NCBI RefSeq assembly: GCF_000004195.4
Contig: NC_030679.2
Coordinates: 33,221,712-33,285,711, forward strand
Source: Xenopus tropicalis
Lineage: Eukaryota > Chordata > Amphibia > Anura > Pipidae
DNA: 64,000 nucleotides
Direction: 5' to 3'
The notes beneath the pieces were generated by a model. It was not told where the DNA came from. It ran no database searches and was given only the letters and a program-made list of their open reading frames with translations. A program made the position numbers and the translations under genes. Below are positions 62,657 to 64,000 of this stretch, one piece after another. Within the stretch, counting starts at the first letter, position 1. Each line of letters starts with the position of its first letter.

Positions 62657-63219
62657 GGGGCACATTTACTAATCCACGAACGTCCGAAAAGTGTCCGAAT
62701 GCGTTTTTTTCGTAATGATCAGTATTTTGCGATTTTTTCGTAAATTGACGCGACTTTTTCGTAGCCGTTACGACTTTTTCACAAATTGTCACGACTTTTT
62801 CGTAGTGTTACGACTTGCGCAAATTGTCGCGACTTTTTCGTAGACATCGCGCCGAGTGCGAAAGTTTCGGATTCATTCAGGCTTTGGTATTGTGACTTTC
62901 CTTGGGCCAGGTTGGAGCTGCAGAGTGCCATTGAGTCCTATGGGAGGCTTCCAAAATCATGCTAAGTCTCAAAGTTTTGCCCGCCGTTTACGAGCACTCA
63001 ATACAAAAAAGTAGCAAGAATATACGAGCAAATCGTAACGGCTCCGAAAAAGTCGCGACAATTTGCGCAAGTCGTACCAGCTACGAAAAAGTCGCGAAAA
63101 TTTATGAAAAAGTCGTAACGGCAACGAAAAAAATCGCAAAAAATACGAAAAAGTTGCAAAATGTTCGTTTCCAATCCAAATTTTTCCCATTCGAATTCGT
63201 GGATTAGTAAATCAGCCCC
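62657..63219. mobile_element. palindromic DNA element, 563 bp, TSD CTA
   Basis: Its ends are GGGGCACATTTACTAATCCA and TGGATTAGTAAATCAGCCCC, flanked by CTA at 62654-62656 and 63220-63222. The CpG-rich arms repeat CGACTTTTTCGTA on the left and TACGAAAAAGTCG on the right. A non-palindromic centre at 62896-62947 is one copy of the 52-bp unit found as an array at 40292-40863, in the opposite orientation. Open frames on both strands are by-products of the arms. Confidence 0.88.
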
Positions 63220-63638
63220 CTAGGCTTCATTTAACAATAATAAAATAACAATTAAGAGAATGCAAACATAACACATCCAAATCTAACTTTAGAATCTTTA
63301 AATAATTGTAACATATATGGTATTAAGTTAAAAGAATATGCCCCAGTATGTGTTGCTCTGGATTGTACTTGGTGAATCTCACAATGAGTTGAAGTCTGTG
63401 TAGCAGGTCATCTGTTTTAAATGTGTGTTCTACAACAGCCTGAGTATGAATCTGAACATCTCATTTAATGTTTCTTGCATCCCTGGGATGGAAATTAGAT
63501 TGGTTGTTAAATGAAAGACTGCTTGTAGTACCACGAATCCTGAGCGCAGTACCCAAAATCAATAAAAATGGTAATAGAAAGCAAAGAAACGTAATAAAGA
63601 CAGCTGTTGTTTAACAATTTGTGCGCTTCTTCCATCAG

Positions 63639-63710
63639 AGTGTTGTACGGAAATAAGATCACAGAGATTCCAAAGGGACTCTTCGATGGCCTTGTATCTC
63701 TTCAGCTGCT
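63639..63710 (+). CDS. slit3: slit3 internal exon, D2 leucine-rich repeat 3
   Basis: This is a 72-nt exon with a CCATCAG acceptor and a GTGAGT donor, phase 2 on both sides. It encodes [15 protein letters not shown] and DGLVSLQLL, the third repeat of D2. LYGNKIT is invariant in the human Slit paralogues as I recall. [10 protein letters not shown] matches SLIT3 (SLIT2: FEGLFSLQLL). It is the last exon in the window; the remaining D2 repeats, D3, D4, EGF and C-terminal modules lie beyond base 64000. Confidence 0.95.
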
Positions 63711-64000
63711 GTGAGTATTGTTATGATTACATTTTTTTTCTTGTTGAACAAAGGTTGATTTATTGGATTTGTAGCTGTAGCATGACCTACAGGGGAAACA
63801 AAGGCATCACGATTACTTATAGGAGTGAACAAATTGTGAACAATATGATGACCCTACGGATATTTGTATATCTATATTTACTGAGATAAAATCTGGATAG
63901 GCTAATAGTGATCTGGATCTGTTTTTAATTACATTTTTAGGTCTTAAAGAGCTAAAAATTTCCAGCTGTGCTGGAGCACTTTATTGTATTTGATTTTGAA
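63711..64000 (+). other. slit3: slit3 intron, 5' end (continues beyond window)
   Basis: This is the start of the intron downstream of the D2 LRR3 exon, opening with GTGAGT. Nothing is recognisable in these 290 bases. Confidence 0.85.

Larger units (their letters stand above)
56519..63638 (+). other. slit3: slit3 intron, 7.1 kb, repeat-rich
   Basis: This intron joins the D2 LRR2 and LRR3 exons. It holds a TA-flanked MITE, two TTAA-starting repeats, a long hairpin, an inverted T2-like MITE and the palindromic element with the single 52-mer, listed separately. A fragment at 59886-60110 starts with GGGGGCCATTTACTAATGG and resembles one arm of the palindromic elements. The stretches 57680-58470, 59270-59880 and 60120-61700 show no gene. 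Confidence 0.9.

Overview
The window is vertebrate genomic DNA, almost certainly from a Xenopus frog (X. tropicalis or X. laevis, not resolved here). It holds one host gene on the + strand: an internal slice of slit3, which encodes a secreted axon- and vessel-guidance ligand for Roundabout receptors. Eight coding exons are readable, each with canonical AG/GT splice sites: 397-468, 18843-18914, 35531-35602, 45037-45200, 49412-49553, 55106-55177, 56447-56518 and 63639-63710. Together they give 738 nt (246 codons) of uninterrupted frame. The assignment to slit3 rather than slit1 or slit2 rests on paralogue-specific residues recalled from the human proteins. Neither end of the gene, no promoter and no UTR lies in the window.

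The exons are modular. Six are exactly 72 nt, one leucine-rich repeat each, with phase-2 introns on both sides. The 164-nt and 142-nt exons encode the C-terminal cap of LRR domain D1 and the N-terminal cap of D2. In order the window encodes D1 LRR4, LRR5, LRR6, the D1 LRRCT, the D2 LRRNT, and D2 LRR1, LRR2 and LRR3. D2 is the Robo-binding domain in the Slit family.

About 99% of the window is intron (interior introns 18.4, 16.6, 9.4, 4.2, 5.6, 1.3 and 7.1 kb), and the introns are a dense collection of DNA transposons. They include a full-length Tc1-type element with a dead transposase (1845-3425); eleven copies of a TA-flanked MITE, one nested inside another; PIF/Harbinger-like foldback elements; a group of 0.2-1 kb palindromic elements with GGGG-type ends and 3-bp target duplications; T2-like TTAA MITEs in inverted orientation; retroposon 3' tails; and several unassigned repeats.

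The most interesting structure is an 11 x 52 bp minisatellite (40292-40863) inside one palindromic element. The same 52-mer is present once, identical to the array's first unit, inside a related element at 62657-63219. Also notable are inverted MITE pairs that could fold in the pre-mRNA, a long near-perfect hairpin at 58479-58621, and a repeat-poor stretch of intron at about 27.3-35.5 kb that may hold regulatory DNA. No bacterial-type features (operons, CRISPR, IS elements) are present.
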